Source: Longilinea arvoryzae
GTDB lineage: Bacteria; Chloroflexota; Anaerolineae; Anaerolineales; Anaerolineaceae
Direction of reading: 5' to 3'
DNA length: 64,000 nt
Assembly: GCF_001050235.1 (NCBI RefSeq)
Contig: NZ_DF967972.1
Span: forward strand, 3,624,724 to 3,688,723
Numbering within the stretch: the first letter of the stretch is position 1; each line of letters opens with the position of its first letter. Under the pieces are notes generated by a model. The model was given only the letters and a program-made list of their open reading frames with translations. It made no database searches and was not told the origin of the DNA. Of this stretch, positions 56,501-64,000 are shown piece after piece. The translations under genes and the position numbers were made by a program.

Positions 56501-58016
56501 GGAAGCCCCATACGTCGCCACTCAACATGACCGGGACGACGAGAAGCGATTTTACCTTATGCTCCTGAAAGGATTCAAAAAGTCCGGAACCGACTTCGGA
56601 TATTTTTATCTGAGCAGCTTCACCGCGATTTATGATCTCCTCGATATCGGCATAAATCGTGGATTTCATCGAAAAATTCTGGAATTCTTTCCATGCGAAA
56701 TCCGGGATCGAACCCGAGGAATCCCAGCCATACATCAGTGAATAGATCGCATCTCCGGCATCATCGAGACTTCGTTTGTAGATAAAGGCCCGATTGGTTG
56801 CCGTTGCCTCGCCCCAACGTTGCAAGACCTCCTGGATTCGGTCGCGCCACGAGTCCGCCCACAAAAATTGTTCGGAGGCGAAATTTACCGCTTCCAAAAT
56901 GGCATCCCGCCGTTTGAAAACCTCGTCTGCCAATTTTTGCTCGGTGACATCCACCACGAAGATACCAATCTGATGGACATCCCCGGCATCGTCGAATACT
57001 GGATATACGGTTGTGCGTAGATACCGGCCCTGGCTGAACTCGGTTACGGTTCTGGTCTGGCCTGTTTTTACGATCTCTTCCACAATTTTCTGGCGAAATT
57101 CCCGCACCGGGGATTGAAGATAATCGAAGATATTCGTCTCAACGAATTTTTCATTTGGCAGGCGATACCAGGAGGACACTCCATCATTCGCAGCTAAAAT
57201 ATTTCCCTTCGGATCGATTAAGAAGATCGAGGCCGGATAAACATTGATCAACGTTCGTAAGGTTTCTTCACGGGATCGCAGCTTTTCCTGGAAATCAATG
57301 GATTGGGTGAGGTCCTGGAAATTTATGCAAATACTGTCAATTCGATTCTTTTCCCTGTAAAGCAGATTGAAGCTGGTCTTGATCCAGCGTCCGTGATCCA
57401 ACAATATCGGGATTGGAGTAACCCATTTTTCCTGTCCCTTTTTGATGAGCTCATCGACCAGATTTTTTAGAAACTGAAAATCACCCTGAGCCATGACATC
57501 TCCGGCCGCCAAACCGACGGCCAGATCGCGGCCTAACATTTCACGGAAGATCTGATTGGCATTCGAATCATAGGACTGAACGAGTAGATCAGGGCTCAAC
57601 AAGATCATGCCGTTATCGATGCTCAAAGCCTGCTGAAGCATGTGCCGGTGCTTCGTAACCAACTGGCGGCAGGTTGTCGCCAAATCGGTATAGGTTGTTT
57701 CTGTTTTGAGTAGAATAGCCACAGCGTCAAGCCGATCCGCCATGGCAATTGCGATCGGGAACGTCCGAGAAGTCAGGATGACCGACGGCATTGGAAAATC
57801 CAAATCGAGCAACCAGGCGCGCAGTTCGGGTCCATTGGTTCCCACCTGCCAGGGCTCAACCAGCACCAGGTCGAATTTTGTTACTTCCAGGCATGCCTTC
57901 GCTGCCGGCTGGTCTGCCGCGCTGGTGACCACAAAACCGGAGGAGAGGGCAGAGTTAACACGCTCGACTGCCCGAGGATCGCTTTCCACCAACAAAATTC
58001 TTAAGGTCTGTTTCAC
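53511..58016 (-). CDS. Hybrid sensor histidine kinase with PAS/GAF array, two receivers and Hpt
   Basis: 1501 residues. In order: an N-terminal receiver-like domain (about 5-125) whose phospho-Asp is Glu ('VLVEPW', near 52); PAS domains (about 140-250 and 260-375); GAF (379-545); PAS (550-665); GAF (about 680-840). Then HisKA with 'MGHEIRTPMNAVMGMTELLL' (His about 859), HATPase (about 960-1075), a degenerate receiver (about 1105-1215), an intact receiver (about 1249-1370, 'VLMDMQMPEMDG'), and Hpt ('AVHSMKGISSNLG', His about 1449). GTG 58016 is chosen because TATAAT (58046-51) ends two bases before the only upstream ATG. Confidence 0.9.
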   Translation of the reverse strand: MKQTLRILLVESDPRAVERVNSALSSGFVVTSAADQPAAKACLEVTKFDLVLVEPWQVGTNGPELRAWLLDLDFPMPSVILTSRTFPIAIAMADRLDAVAILLKTETTYTDLATTCRQLVTKHRHMLQQALSIDNGMILLSPDLLVQSYDSNANQIFREMLGRDLAVGLAAGDVMAQGDFQFLKNLVDELIKKGQEKWVTPIPILLDHGRWIKTSFNLLYREKNRIDSICINFQDLTQSIDFQEKLRSREETLRTLINVYPASIFLIDPKGNILAANDGVSSWYRLPNEKFVETNIFDYLQSPVREFRQKIVEEIVKTGQTRTVTEFSQGRYLRTTVYPVFDDAGDVHQIGIFVVDVTEQKLADEVFKRRDAILEAVNFASEQFLWADSWRDRIQEVLQRWGEATATNRAFIYKRSLDDAGDAIYSLMYGWDSSGSIPDFAWKEFQNFSMKSTIYADIEEIINRGEAAQIKISEVGSGLFESFQEHKVKSLLVVPVMLSGDVWGFLGFGDSNTIREWSIIELDAVKTAAQIFSAALRRERDETSRAALLDALPDLMFLFNRNGEFVDYHTQDPSMLALPPEQFLGKKIGRALSGEVAKMTQKAFKQVMLTGVPMAYEYQLRIGNSQYWQGHMVRSGDGAVVIIHDITEQRRFEEELRQAEKVVSDLNEITSSSDLSFEKKQQELLKMGCQRFGVENGVILQPTADAFRIIQAYSPNRTYLPYTNLPTLESFSQQVIQSKKMLIVEDAAQDPLWKDHPVYLAHKLQSYMGAPLMMEGKLFGVLAFSSTQPHRKPFTMAEQRFLHLMAQWISLELEREQNIAQLQSYADEISRKNVELAEARDQALEVSRMKTEFLATMGHEIRTPMNAVMGMTELLLDSPLGPEQRQYAETARDSARLLLSLLNDVLDFSKIEAGKLVLQQVPFDPHKVLDEAVTMFGLQAQSKKIQLNVFISPQIPHLLQGDPVRFSQVVINLVANAIKFTDQGHVMVWCEVLNETPENVELMIRVRDTGIGLPDTFQDKVFQPFTQADGSTTRRFGGTGLGLSITKRLVEKMNGTIGFESKEGAGSVFWFTADFGRVEDASIEKMEAYRSGTTTQKILVYESLTETRDLWQRYLEDWGIPFELVENPCQVIERLKTARDSGLNYAVCILDAEGLRSENNKFYSQVMRLLRAAQCRFILITSFEKRLRNPGNLPQELFCGRLSRPFSHNTIEKVLAGVLPDQFEHPSTEEAAPSSKDEGCGNQPLTDKLILVAEDNLANQHLVEVQLQRLGYEVVTVATGSQAVDELARRHDDYGMVLMDMQMPEMDGCEATCLIRKNEQATGRHIPVVAMTASAMHVDRQACLQAGMDDYIVKPVLMDDLRKVIARSLLSAEPDQATAPGSEEPAATDTLLDERVLTDLRSLNQPGQPDFLKQLIDIYLADSATLMQTIHDSAQKDEPESLRQAVHSMKGISSNLGAQRLSDLCWQIEYAIRNQVPLPDHWLVSMDREYALTCQALQQVP

Positions 58017-58045
58017 ACTCCACCGCCCGCACGAATTGTGCATTT

Positions 58046-58051
58046 ATTATA
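58046..58051 (-). promoter_or_regulatory. -10 box of the hybrid kinase unit
   Basis: TATAAT on the minus strand; transcription would begin inside the codon run after the ATG at 58043, which decides for the GTG start at 58016. Confidence 0.55.
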
Positions 58052-58115
58052 CCCATACCGCTTTCGAATAAAAGAAGGTAGGTTCTTCAACGCCTGCCGG
58101 GAGACAGTGGATAAG

Positions 58116-58154
58116 AAAATTGCCCGCTCACACGAATAAACCATGGCGGGCAAT
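58116..58154 (-). terminator. Terminator of ftsK
   Basis: ATTGCCCGC (58119-127) pairs perfectly with GCGGGCAAT (58146-154); on the minus strand TTTT (58119-58116) follows the stem. Confidence 0.78.
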
Positions 58155-58202
58155 GTCTCAGGCGCAGAAGGGTTGCAAATCGGGCAACGAACGCAGCCCG
58201 AA

Positions 58203-60617
58203 TTAGGTCTCCTCGGGAGGCGCGGTGGGACCGTAATCGAGAACTTCGCGGGTCTGCGAATTGGGCAGCGCCGGGCTGATGATGCCTTTCTCTTCCATGG
58301 CGTCGATCAGGCGGGCGGCGCGGGTGTAGCCGATGCGCATGCGCCGCTGCAGCATGGTAATGGAAGCCCGTCCTTCCCTCCGCACCAGGTCGATAGCCTC
58401 TGGCAGCAGCACGTCGCCTTCACTCGCGCTGTCGCCTTCGTCGAAAAGAGAAGCCTGGTGCAGGGGCGCGCCGACCGGCAATGCATCCACCTCACCCATG
58501 GTTGGGGCCGGCGTCTTCACATTCATGGCTTCGACGCGCCAGGTATCCACCAGGCGTTGAATTTCAGCATCCGAAACATACACGCCCTGCAAACGCACCG
58601 GCGCCGCCGCGTCGGGAGCCTGGAAGAGCATATCGCCGCGCCCCAGCAACCGTTCCGCGCCGGGTTGATCGAGGATCACGCGGCTGTCGACGCCCGAAGC
58701 CACCGCAAAGGCCACCCGGGCCGGGAAGTTGGCCTTGATCAGGCCGGTCACCACATCCACCGAAGGGCGCTGGGTGGCAATGATGAGGTGGATGCCGGTG
58801 GCGCGAGCCAACTGGGCCAGGCGGGTGATGGAACGTTCGGTTTCTTCGGGCGCCAGCATCATCAAATCGGCCAGTTCGTCGATCACTGCGACCAGATAAG
58901 GCAGTTTATCGGCGTGCTTGCTGTTGTAATCAGAGATATTGCGGGCCCCGGTTTGAGAAAAACGGTGGTACCGGGCGTCCATTTCACGCTGCATCCACTG
59001 CAACGCATTCGCCACCTTCTCGGCGTCGGTAACCACCGGCGCCAGCAGGTGTGGAACCCCGTTGTAACCGGTGAGCTCGACCCGTTTTGGATCGACCAGC
59101 ACCAGGCGCAGCTCCGCCGGGGTATTGTTCAGCAGTAGTGCGCTCAGGATGGCATTGACGCACACGGACTTACCGGAGCCGGTCGTGCCGGCGATTAACA
59201 AATGCGGCATGGCAGCCAGATCCGCCGCCACGGACTTTCCGGCCACGTCCTTGCCCAGTGCAAAACGCAGAGGGCTTTTGATCTTCCGGTAGGCTTCGCT
59301 TTCCATTACTTCACGAAGCGCCACCCGGCTGATTTCCGTGTTGGGTACTTCAATGCCCACATAACTGCGCCCTGGGACCGGCGCCTGAATGCGAATTCGC
59401 TGCGCGGCCAGCGCCAGGGCCAGGTCATCGGCCAGCGAGACGATCTTGCTGACCCGCACGCGCATGCGGCCGGTGCGCGTCTCGATGAAATCGGGTTCGA
59501 CGCCAAACTGGGTCACCGTCGGTCCGCGTGAAATTTCCACAATGTGCGCCGGCGTGCCGAAGGAAGCCAGCGTTTCTTCGATCAATCGCCCGCGATCGTG
59601 ATCGACGTTGCCCTGCACCGCCACGGGCGTCGCCGGGTCGAGAATCGCCTCCACGCTGGGGGCTGTCCACGGATTGACCGGGGCGGGCGCGTCCGCGCCG
59701 ATCTCGCCCGCCGATGTGGAGGTGACAGCTGCCAGGGCGCTGGCCGCCGTCGAACTGGCCGGTGGAACCGCCTGAGCAGGTTTACCCGCCTGCGCAGGAC
59801 GCAGCGCCGCCTTACGAACGGCCGGTTCGGGGCGGCCCGGCATGGGGCTGAAATCCGGTGGCAGCTCGCTTACCTCATGCGGTTCTGGCTCCAGGTTATG
59901 AACGGGTGCATGGTCCGCAGCGGAACGCAATGGGGTCGGCTTTTCCGAACCTCGCAGCCAGGCCAGGATGGGTGAGAGGAAATGAGTCAGATCATTGACC
60001 GAGATATCGAATGTAAACACCAGCGCCAACAGCATCCAGGCAACCAATACGATGACCGCGCCTACAGAGCCCAATCCATCTACCAACAGACCCTGAAAGA
60101 AACCACCGATGTATCCGCCGCCTTTGCCGGCCGCGGCTAATTCCCATCCGCCGCCGCCGAACAGGTGCATCCACGCCAGCAAGTTAAGCAGCAACAGAAC
60201 GATTCCTGTCAATCGCTCTGCTGAAAGCAGCGGCAGCCGGTCGATGTTGCGCAGCACCAGCCACATTCCAATTCCCAGTAACGCCAGAGGGAGAATGAAC
60301 GCTCCCCATCCGGCGGCCCGGCGCAGGAAGTTGACCCACCAGCCGGTCACGACGCCGTTGGAGCCGGACACCAGACTGAGCAGCGAAAGCAGGCCCAATA
60401 ACGCCAAAATGACGCCCAACACGTCCAGTTTACGCTCGGGAGATAGCTGGCTCCATGCGGAAGGGCGCGGCGGGATGCTTTTCCTGGCGTGCGAACCGCT
60501 GCGTTGGGGGGTACTGCGTTTTTCGGATCCCCGGGCGGACTTACGCAGCGGGGCACTTGTTTTTGTGGTTTTGCGCGCAGGCGCTGGTTTGGAAGGACGA
60601 GCGGGTGTCTTGGCCAA
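58203..60617 (-). CDS. ftsK: FtsK/SpoIIIE DNA translocase
   Basis: 804 residues. Basic N-terminus, four or so membrane helices (about 65-200), a Pro/Ala linker (about 215-320), and the motor: 'GKDVAGKSVAADLAAMPHLL', Walker A 'GTTGSGKSVCVNA' (about 475), Walker B 'LRLVLVDPKRVELTGYN', and the C-terminal gamma winged helix ('REGRASITMLQRRMRIGYTRAARLID'), which reads KOPS-like sites. It clears chromosome ends from the septum. TTG start; an extended -10 TGCTATAAT (60656-60648) lies upstream. Confidence 0.95.
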   Translation of the reverse strand: MAKTPARPSKPAPARKTTKTSAPLRKSARGSEKRSTPQRSGSHARKSIPPRPSAWSQLSPERKLDVLGVILALLGLLSLLSLVSGSNGVVTGWWVNFLRRAAGWGAFILPLALLGIGMWLVLRNIDRLPLLSAERLTGIVLLLLNLLAWMHLFGGGGWELAAAGKGGGYIGGFFQGLLVDGLGSVGAVIVLVAWMLLALVFTFDISVNDLTHFLSPILAWLRGSEKPTPLRSAADHAPVHNLEPEPHEVSELPPDFSPMPGRPEPAVRKAALRPAQAGKPAQAVPPASSTAASALAAVTSTSAGEIGADAPAPVNPWTAPSVEAILDPATPVAVQGNVDHDRGRLIEETLASFGTPAHIVEISRGPTVTQFGVEPDFIETRTGRMRVRVSKIVSLADDLALALAAQRIRIQAPVPGRSYVGIEVPNTEISRVALREVMESEAYRKIKSPLRFALGKDVAGKSVAADLAAMPHLLIAGTTGSGKSVCVNAILSALLLNNTPAELRLVLVDPKRVELTGYNGVPHLLAPVVTDAEKVANALQWMQREMDARYHRFSQTGARNISDYNSKHADKLPYLVAVIDELADLMMLAPEETERSITRLAQLARATGIHLIIATQRPSVDVVTGLIKANFPARVAFAVASGVDSRVILDQPGAERLLGRGDMLFQAPDAAAPVRLQGVYVSDAEIQRLVDTWRVEAMNVKTPAPTMGEVDALPVGAPLHQASLFDEGDSASEGDVLLPEAIDLVRREGRASITMLQRRMRIGYTRAARLIDAMEEKGIISPALPNSQTREVLDYGPTAPPEET

Positions 60618-60647
60618 AAAGATAGCTCTCTGAGAAAGGTTGTTCTA

Positions 60648-60656
60648 ATTATAGCA
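60648..60656 (-). promoter_or_regulatory. Extended -10 promoter of ftsK
   Basis: TGCTATAAT on the minus strand, no -35 match at 17 bases; leader about 25 bases. Nothing else is seen in 60657-60752 beyond the end of the Nudix gene. Confidence 0.55.
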
Positions 60657-60752
60657 CGCCCGACTGCTCAGGCTGGCCGTTTTCTCCGCCCCCGGCCATT
60701 CAAATCGATGAGATATGCCTTGACGTACTCAGACTATCTATTTTTTTTACGA

Positions 60753-61262
60753 TCAGCGCAGGCTTTCCAACACCCGTCGGGCGGAATCAAAAGCCAGCGG
60801 CGGCAGGTGATCGAGCGGGAAGAAGCCCACCTCATCAGCGTCGTCGCCGGCCTGCAACACGCCGCCGACGATCTCCGCCATATAGACGATCAGGATATCC
60901 GCCCCGTGCGAATGCTCGCGTCCGGCGAGGACGTCCAGCAGACCGGTCACATGGACCTGCAAACCGGTTTCTTCGAAACATTCCCGTTCCGCCGCTCGCG
61001 CCGGATCCTCATAGGCGTCCACAAATCCGGCCGGCATGCTCCACTTACCGCGGTTGGGTTCATTCACCCGCCGGTCGAGCAGCACCAGTTCATCGACCAG
61101 CACTACCACGGCGGCGGCCACTTTGGGATCGGCAAAATACCGCCAGCCGCAGGCCGGGCATACCGGTCGCTGCGCGCCAAACAGAAAACGCATCTCGGTT
61201 GGTGTGCCGCAATACGGGCAAAAACGAATGGGGGATTCTTTCAACTGCGGGTCTTTTTCCAA
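60753..61262 (-). CDS. Zinc-ribbon Nudix hydrolase
   Basis: 169 residues. An N-terminal zinc ribbon 'CPYCGTP...CPACGWRYF' precedes a complete Nudix box 'GFVDAYEDPARAAERECFEETGL'. The pairing resembles NADH pyrophosphatase-type enzymes but lacks the NudC 'SQPWPFPQS' motif. The start is TTG at 61262, lying 22 bases inside the end of the anti-sigma gene and without a ribosome site, so translation is probably coupled. Confidence 0.85.
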   Translation of the reverse strand: MEKDPQLKESPIRFCPYCGTPTEMRFLFGAQRPVCPACGWRYFADPKVAAAVVVLVDELVLLDRRVNEPNRGKWSMPAGFVDAYEDPARAAERECFEETGLQVHVTGLLDVLAGREHSHGADILIVYMAEIVGGVLQAGDDADEVGFFPLDHLPPLAFDSARRVLESLR

Positions 61263-62173
61263 AGGACGAACGCTGCGATCGCCGTCAGTAAGGCCAGGGC
61301 GGCCAATCCGATCGTCACCGGCAGCAACAGCGAACCGATCGAAATACGCGATGATTCGGACTCGACTGCGCGAACCGAATCCGCGGTGGTTGATTCTGAG
61401 ATGATTTTGCCCGAATCCTGTGGGCGCAGTCCCAGGATTGGATTGCCTTCCAGAGTGGCCTGGTTGAGAGGCTGTTCTGGGGTTGCCGTGGGTTGGGGCG
61501 CCATGGCCATCGGCGGCGCGGCAGTCGCTTCGGCATAGGGCGTCGGTTCGACAGGCATAGTCACCTGGGGTTCACCGGCCGCGCCGATTCCCGGTTCACT
61601 GGTCGCCTGAGGAATTTCGAATTGGATGCTGGGGGTACTGGCGTCATTGGGCATACCAAAGATAGTGTCGGGGGCGCCTCCGCCCATGCCGCCGGCAAAA
61701 CCACCGCCTCCGCCGCCCATGCCCTTCGCGGCTTCCGCACCCGGGGTACCCCAGTAGATCAAGGGGGGTTCTGTACTGGCTGGCGCTTCAGCGGCGCTCA
61801 TTTCCAACGCTGCTGGCGCCTGAGTGGGTGCCGCGGCGCTTTTTGCCATCATGGGCAGCAACTGCACACCGAACAGGATAAAGGCAGCAATGGCTGCAAA
61901 AGCGGATGAAAAGCGTAGCACCGGTAAAATTCGCGGCATCTGCCGGACTGCCACCATTTCAGGGGTTAAGGTAAAGTTTCTGGGTACGCGCCGCCGCGGC
62001 ATGCTACGAATAACTGTGCGAGTCTGGCGCAGCGATTGTAAAGCCTGGCGGAACGCATCCTCTGAGTCCAGCCTCTTTTCGATCCGGATGCGCTCGGTCG
62101 ACGAGACCTGGTCATCCAGATATGCGGAAAGAAGCTGCCACTCCTTGGGAGAGAGCTGAGTCTTTGGGTTCAT
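61241..62173 (-). CDS. Probable anti-sigma factor, two-span membrane protein with Gly-rich extracellular part
   Basis: 310 residues. A short cytoplasmic N-terminal domain ('WQLLSAYLDDQVSSTERIRIEKRL') has the fold pattern of anti-sigma proteins but lacks the zinc-binding His-x3-Cys-x2-Cys. Membrane helix about 90-112. The external part is Pro/Thr/Ala-rich with a run of Gly/Met ('GMGGGGGGFAGGMGGGAP', about 155-172), and a second helix (about 280-303) ends in Lys/Arg. Its ATG overlaps the sigma gene stop (ATGA), which is the usual sigma/anti-sigma coupling. Confidence 0.78.
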   Translation of the reverse strand: MNPKTQLSPKEWQLLSAYLDDQVSSTERIRIEKRLDSEDAFRQALQSLRQTRTVIRSMPRRRVPRNFTLTPEMVAVRQMPRILPVLRFSSAFAAIAAFILFGVQLLPMMAKSAAAPTQAPAALEMSAAEAPASTEPPLIYWGTPGAEAAKGMGGGGGGFAGGMGGGAPDTIFGMPNDASTPSIQFEIPQATSEPGIGAAGEPQVTMPVEPTPYAEATAAPPMAMAPQPTATPEQPLNQATLEGNPILGLRPQDSGKIISESTTADSVRAVESESSRISIGSLLLPVTIGLAALALLTAIAAFVLWKKTRS

Positions 62174-62784
62174 GCGCGTTCCTCTAATTTCAGACGAAAG
62201 CTCACCGGTAAAAGTTCCCAAAAACCCTGCAAACAATCGCGCATTTTGACCCGCGCCCGGGCCAGGCGGCTCTTCACCGTGCCCAGGGGTTTCCCGGTTG
62301 CATCCGAGACTTCCTGATAATCCAGCCCTTCCACATCCACCATGATGACCACCGCCCGGAAATCAACCGGCAGGCCGCTCAGGCAGTGCTGAATGGCGCC
62401 TTCGAGTTCACGCTGATCAAGCGCTTGTTCAGGCGTCAGGTTGTGATCGTCGGCCATCCAGTACGGCGATTCGATTTCCTCGTCGTCTTCATCATTGACC
62501 GGTTCGAGCGGCGTGGTGGGACGGCGCTTCAGGCGGCGCATTTCGTCGTAACACGTATTGGTCACCATGCGCATGACCCAGGCCTTGAACGAACCACCCC
62601 GAAAGGTGTTCATATGCCGGTAGGCCGAGATAAAGGCCAGTTGGGTGGCATCTTCAGCCGATGCTTCGTCATTCAGCATGCGCAGCGCCAGGTTATAGGC
62701 TAATTCCTGATAAGCCAGCACCAGACGGTTAAAGCTATTCAGGTCGCCGTGCTGTGCATCCCGAATCAGCGCGACTTCATCCAT
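62170..62784 (-). CDS. ECF-type RNA polymerase sigma factor
   Basis: 204 residues. Region 2 shows 'FNRLVLAYQELAYNLALRML' and 'AFISAYRHMNTFRGGSFKAWVMRMVTN'; region 4 shows 'FRAVVIMVDVEGLDYQEVSDAT' and 'GTVKSRLARARVKMRDCL'. An acidic insert (about 85-105, DEDDEEIESP) separates them. It directs polymerase to stress or envelope genes. Upstream of the anti-sigma gene, one base-overlapped codon. Confidence 0.93.
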   Translation of the reverse strand: MDEVALIRDAQHGDLNSFNRLVLAYQELAYNLALRMLNDEASAEDATQLAFISAYRHMNTFRGGSFKAWVMRMVTNTCYDEMRRLKRRPTTPLEPVNDEDDEEIESPYWMADDHNLTPEQALDQRELEGAIQHCLSGLPVDFRAVVIMVDVEGLDYQEVSDATGKPLGTVKSRLARARVKMRDCLQGFWELLPVSFRLKLEERA

Positions 62785-62787
62785 TTT

Positions 62788-63177
62788 TTATCCTTGTCTC
62801 CCTGAGGCGAAAGCCCAAATCAACCGCCAGATGAAGAATGCCAACATTAATATACCGCCCAACACCAGCGCAAAAACCCAGATGATCGGCCGCCCCAACC
62901 ACAGGGAACGTAAAAACACGGCCAGGGGTGTCGCCAGTATCAGCGTTGGAAGAATGCGCCAGACCTGCCAGGGACGGTTCACCACCTGGGGCTGATAAAG
63001 GCCAAACCAGGGCGCAATGAGTCCCCAGGCCAGAACAACCGGCAGAAAAGTGGACATCCAGCGTAAACCCGTCAGGCTCTGGTTGTGGCTTTCGAACCCA
63101 AACAGCGTGATCGCCAACACAACCAGCCCATCGCCGATGACCAACCCGATCAATGTTGACTTCTTCAATGACCGCAT
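62788..63177 (-). CDS. DUF3054 membrane protein
   Basis: 129 residues with four membrane helices (about 9-28, 40-60, 73-92, 98-122). 'GDGLVVLAITLFGFESH' and 'FLPVVLAWGLIAPWFGLY' match the DUF3054 pattern. The function is unknown. It ends three bases before the ECF sigma gene on the same strand and may be cotranscribed. Confidence 0.85.
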   Translation of the reverse strand: MRSLKKSTLIGLVIGDGLVVLAITLFGFESHNQSLTGLRWMSTFLPVVLAWGLIAPWFGLYQPQVVNRPWQVWRILPTLILATPLAVFLRSLWLGRPIIWVFALVLGGILMLAFFIWRLIWAFASGRQG

Positions 63178-63286
63178 AACAAGATTATCCTATCTTAATG
63201 CATGCCCAGCGTCAAGCAATCCTTAATAAGTACGGAGAACGTTTGTCCTTTTGACCAGGTTGTCTGTTTTTCATGGACCAAATGAA

Positions 63287-63315
63287 TTGCAGAATTATCC
63301 AATATGGACTAGACT
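63287..63315 (+). promoter_or_regulatory. Promoter of the DUF429-like gene (near-leaderless)
   Basis: TTGCAG (63287-292), 17-base spacer, TAGACT (63310-315), ending 8 bases before the ATG at 63324. Confidence 0.6.
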
Positions 63316-63323
63316 AGGCTGAT

Positions 63324-64000
63324 ATGGTCCCGCAACCCACAGTCTTCATTGGAATCGAACCCGGATCGGGGCATAAAGCCTGTGCGATGATGGTCCTGGA
63401 TGAGGAGCAACATATCCAGGCCCAGGGGTGCGGCGACCTTGCGGATGCGCTCGCCTTTGCCGCAGGTGTGAGCAGCGCGGTGGTGGCCATCAATGCCCCG
63501 GCAAAGCTTAACGATATCCGGGGTGGGCGGGCGGCGGAAAAAGAGCTGCTGGCTCAGGGCGCCTGGATCTACCAGACCCCGACTACCCTTAAAGCCTGTC
63601 CGGCCTCGCTGCGCCGCGGCCTCGAGGTGCACCAGGCTCTGGCTGGGATGGGCTACGTTCCCGGACCCGGCGGAGACGCGCCCCGCCAAAAATTTGAAGC
63701 GCCCGCCGACGCCGCCTTCTGGTCGCTGCTCGGGCTGCGGCCTTTCGACCAGACCACCCTCGAAGGCCGCCTGCAGCGCCAGCTCGTGCTGGCCGACGCC
63801 GGCCTGCCTGTTCCGGACGCGATGGATTTTTTCGAAGAGATCACCCGCCACAAGCTGCTGCACGGCCTGCTGCCGTTGGAAGATATCTATCGACCGGAAG
63901 AGCTGAACGCGTTGATGTGCGCCCATGTTGCCTGGTGCAGCGTTTGCCAGCCGGAGAGCGTGAAATTTCTGGGCGATTCTGGCGAAGGTTCGCTTGCGAT
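63324..64000 (+). CDS. DUF429-like (RNase H-fold) protein, 3' end outside the window
   Basis: 225 residues are visible without a stop. 'FIGIEPGSGHKACAMMVL' at the N-terminus and 'VVAINAPAKLNDIRGGRAAEKELLAQG' fit the DUF429 layout, where 'GIDxA' and 'AIDAP' are usual. Both Asp are changed (to Glu and Asn), so metal-dependent activity is doubtful. 'YQTPTTLKACPASLRRGLEVHQAL' and 'KFEAPADAAFWSLLGLRPF' follow the family order. No ribosome site; the promoter suggests a leaderless mRNA. Confidence 0.7.
   Translation, partial: MVPQPTVFIGIEPGSGHKACAMMVLDEEQHIQAQGCGDLADALAFAAGVSSAVVAINAPAKLNDIRGGRAAEKELLAQGAWIYQTPTTLKACPASLRRGLEVHQALAGMGYVPGPGGDAPRQKFEAPADAAFWSLLGLRPFDQTTLEGRLQRQLVLADAGLPVPDAMDFFEEITRHKLLHGLLPLEDIYRPEELNALMCAHVAWCSVCQPESVKFLGDSGEGSLA

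Overview
The window is a 64 kb chromosomal segment from a GC-rich bacterium, most likely an anaerobic or facultative member of Anaerolineae (Chloroflexota). The taxon is inferred from gene content and family resemblance (group 4 NiFe hydrogenase, large GAF/PAS kinases, plant-type LRR surface protein, dispersed 'AACGACTTACGTCGTT' palindromes); there is no rRNA gene. Genes fill nearly the whole window. I see no insertion sequence, prophage or CRISPR array.

Positions 1-6.5 kb hold the end of a membrane-bound, ferredoxin-type [NiFe] hydrogenase operon: two antiporter-like subunits, a NuoA-like subunit, the NuoB/C/D/H/I-like modules and a HycI-type maturation protease. Both CxxC pairs of the NiFe site are intact, so this is a hydrogenase and not complex I. 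It should couple reduced ferredoxin to H2 with ion pumping. Next come a 39-family glycosyltransferase and a HerA-like ATPase (6.5-11.1 kb), a palindromic repeat cluster, and the minus-strand dnaX-ebfC-recR recombination/replication block (11.3-14 kb). A 500 bp gene-free stretch (15.45-15.96 kb) carries two candidate structured RNAs ahead of tRNA-Arg(CCU).

From 16 to 26.8 kb: a cysteine desulfurase-like enzyme coupled to an unknown gene, Hsp20, BirA, gyrA, the phosphate importer pstSCAB and tRNA-Val(CAC). From 27 to 35.4 kb: a large secreted LRR/M23-like protein, an FAH-family hydrolase, and an agmatine-catabolism operon (AsnC/Lrp regulator, putrescine carbamoyltransferase, APC permease, agmatine deiminase) with a matching operator upstream of the regulator.

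From 35.5 to 47 kb the genes are small and mixed: DUF2892, an LRR/RNI protein, an LCP ligase, a UbiB-type kinase, a TPR-PH membrane protein, an RRM protein with a long structured leader, a NarL-type kinase with a stand-alone receiver, acetyltransferase, a solute-binding lipoprotein and a Nudix hydrolase. From 47.2 to 50.4 kb lies valS under a T-box leader with a perfect TTGACA-17-TATAAT promoter. From 50.4 to 64 kb: a CrtO-like acyltransferase, a three-gene unit headed by a 1501-residue hybrid kinase, FtsK, and an ECF sigma/anti-sigma/Nudix unit. The window ends inside a DUF429-like gene.

Several genes appear to be transcribed leaderless or nearly so, with a -10 box 6-8 bases before the start codon and no Shine-Dalgarno sequence (19464, 36049, 46483, 63324).
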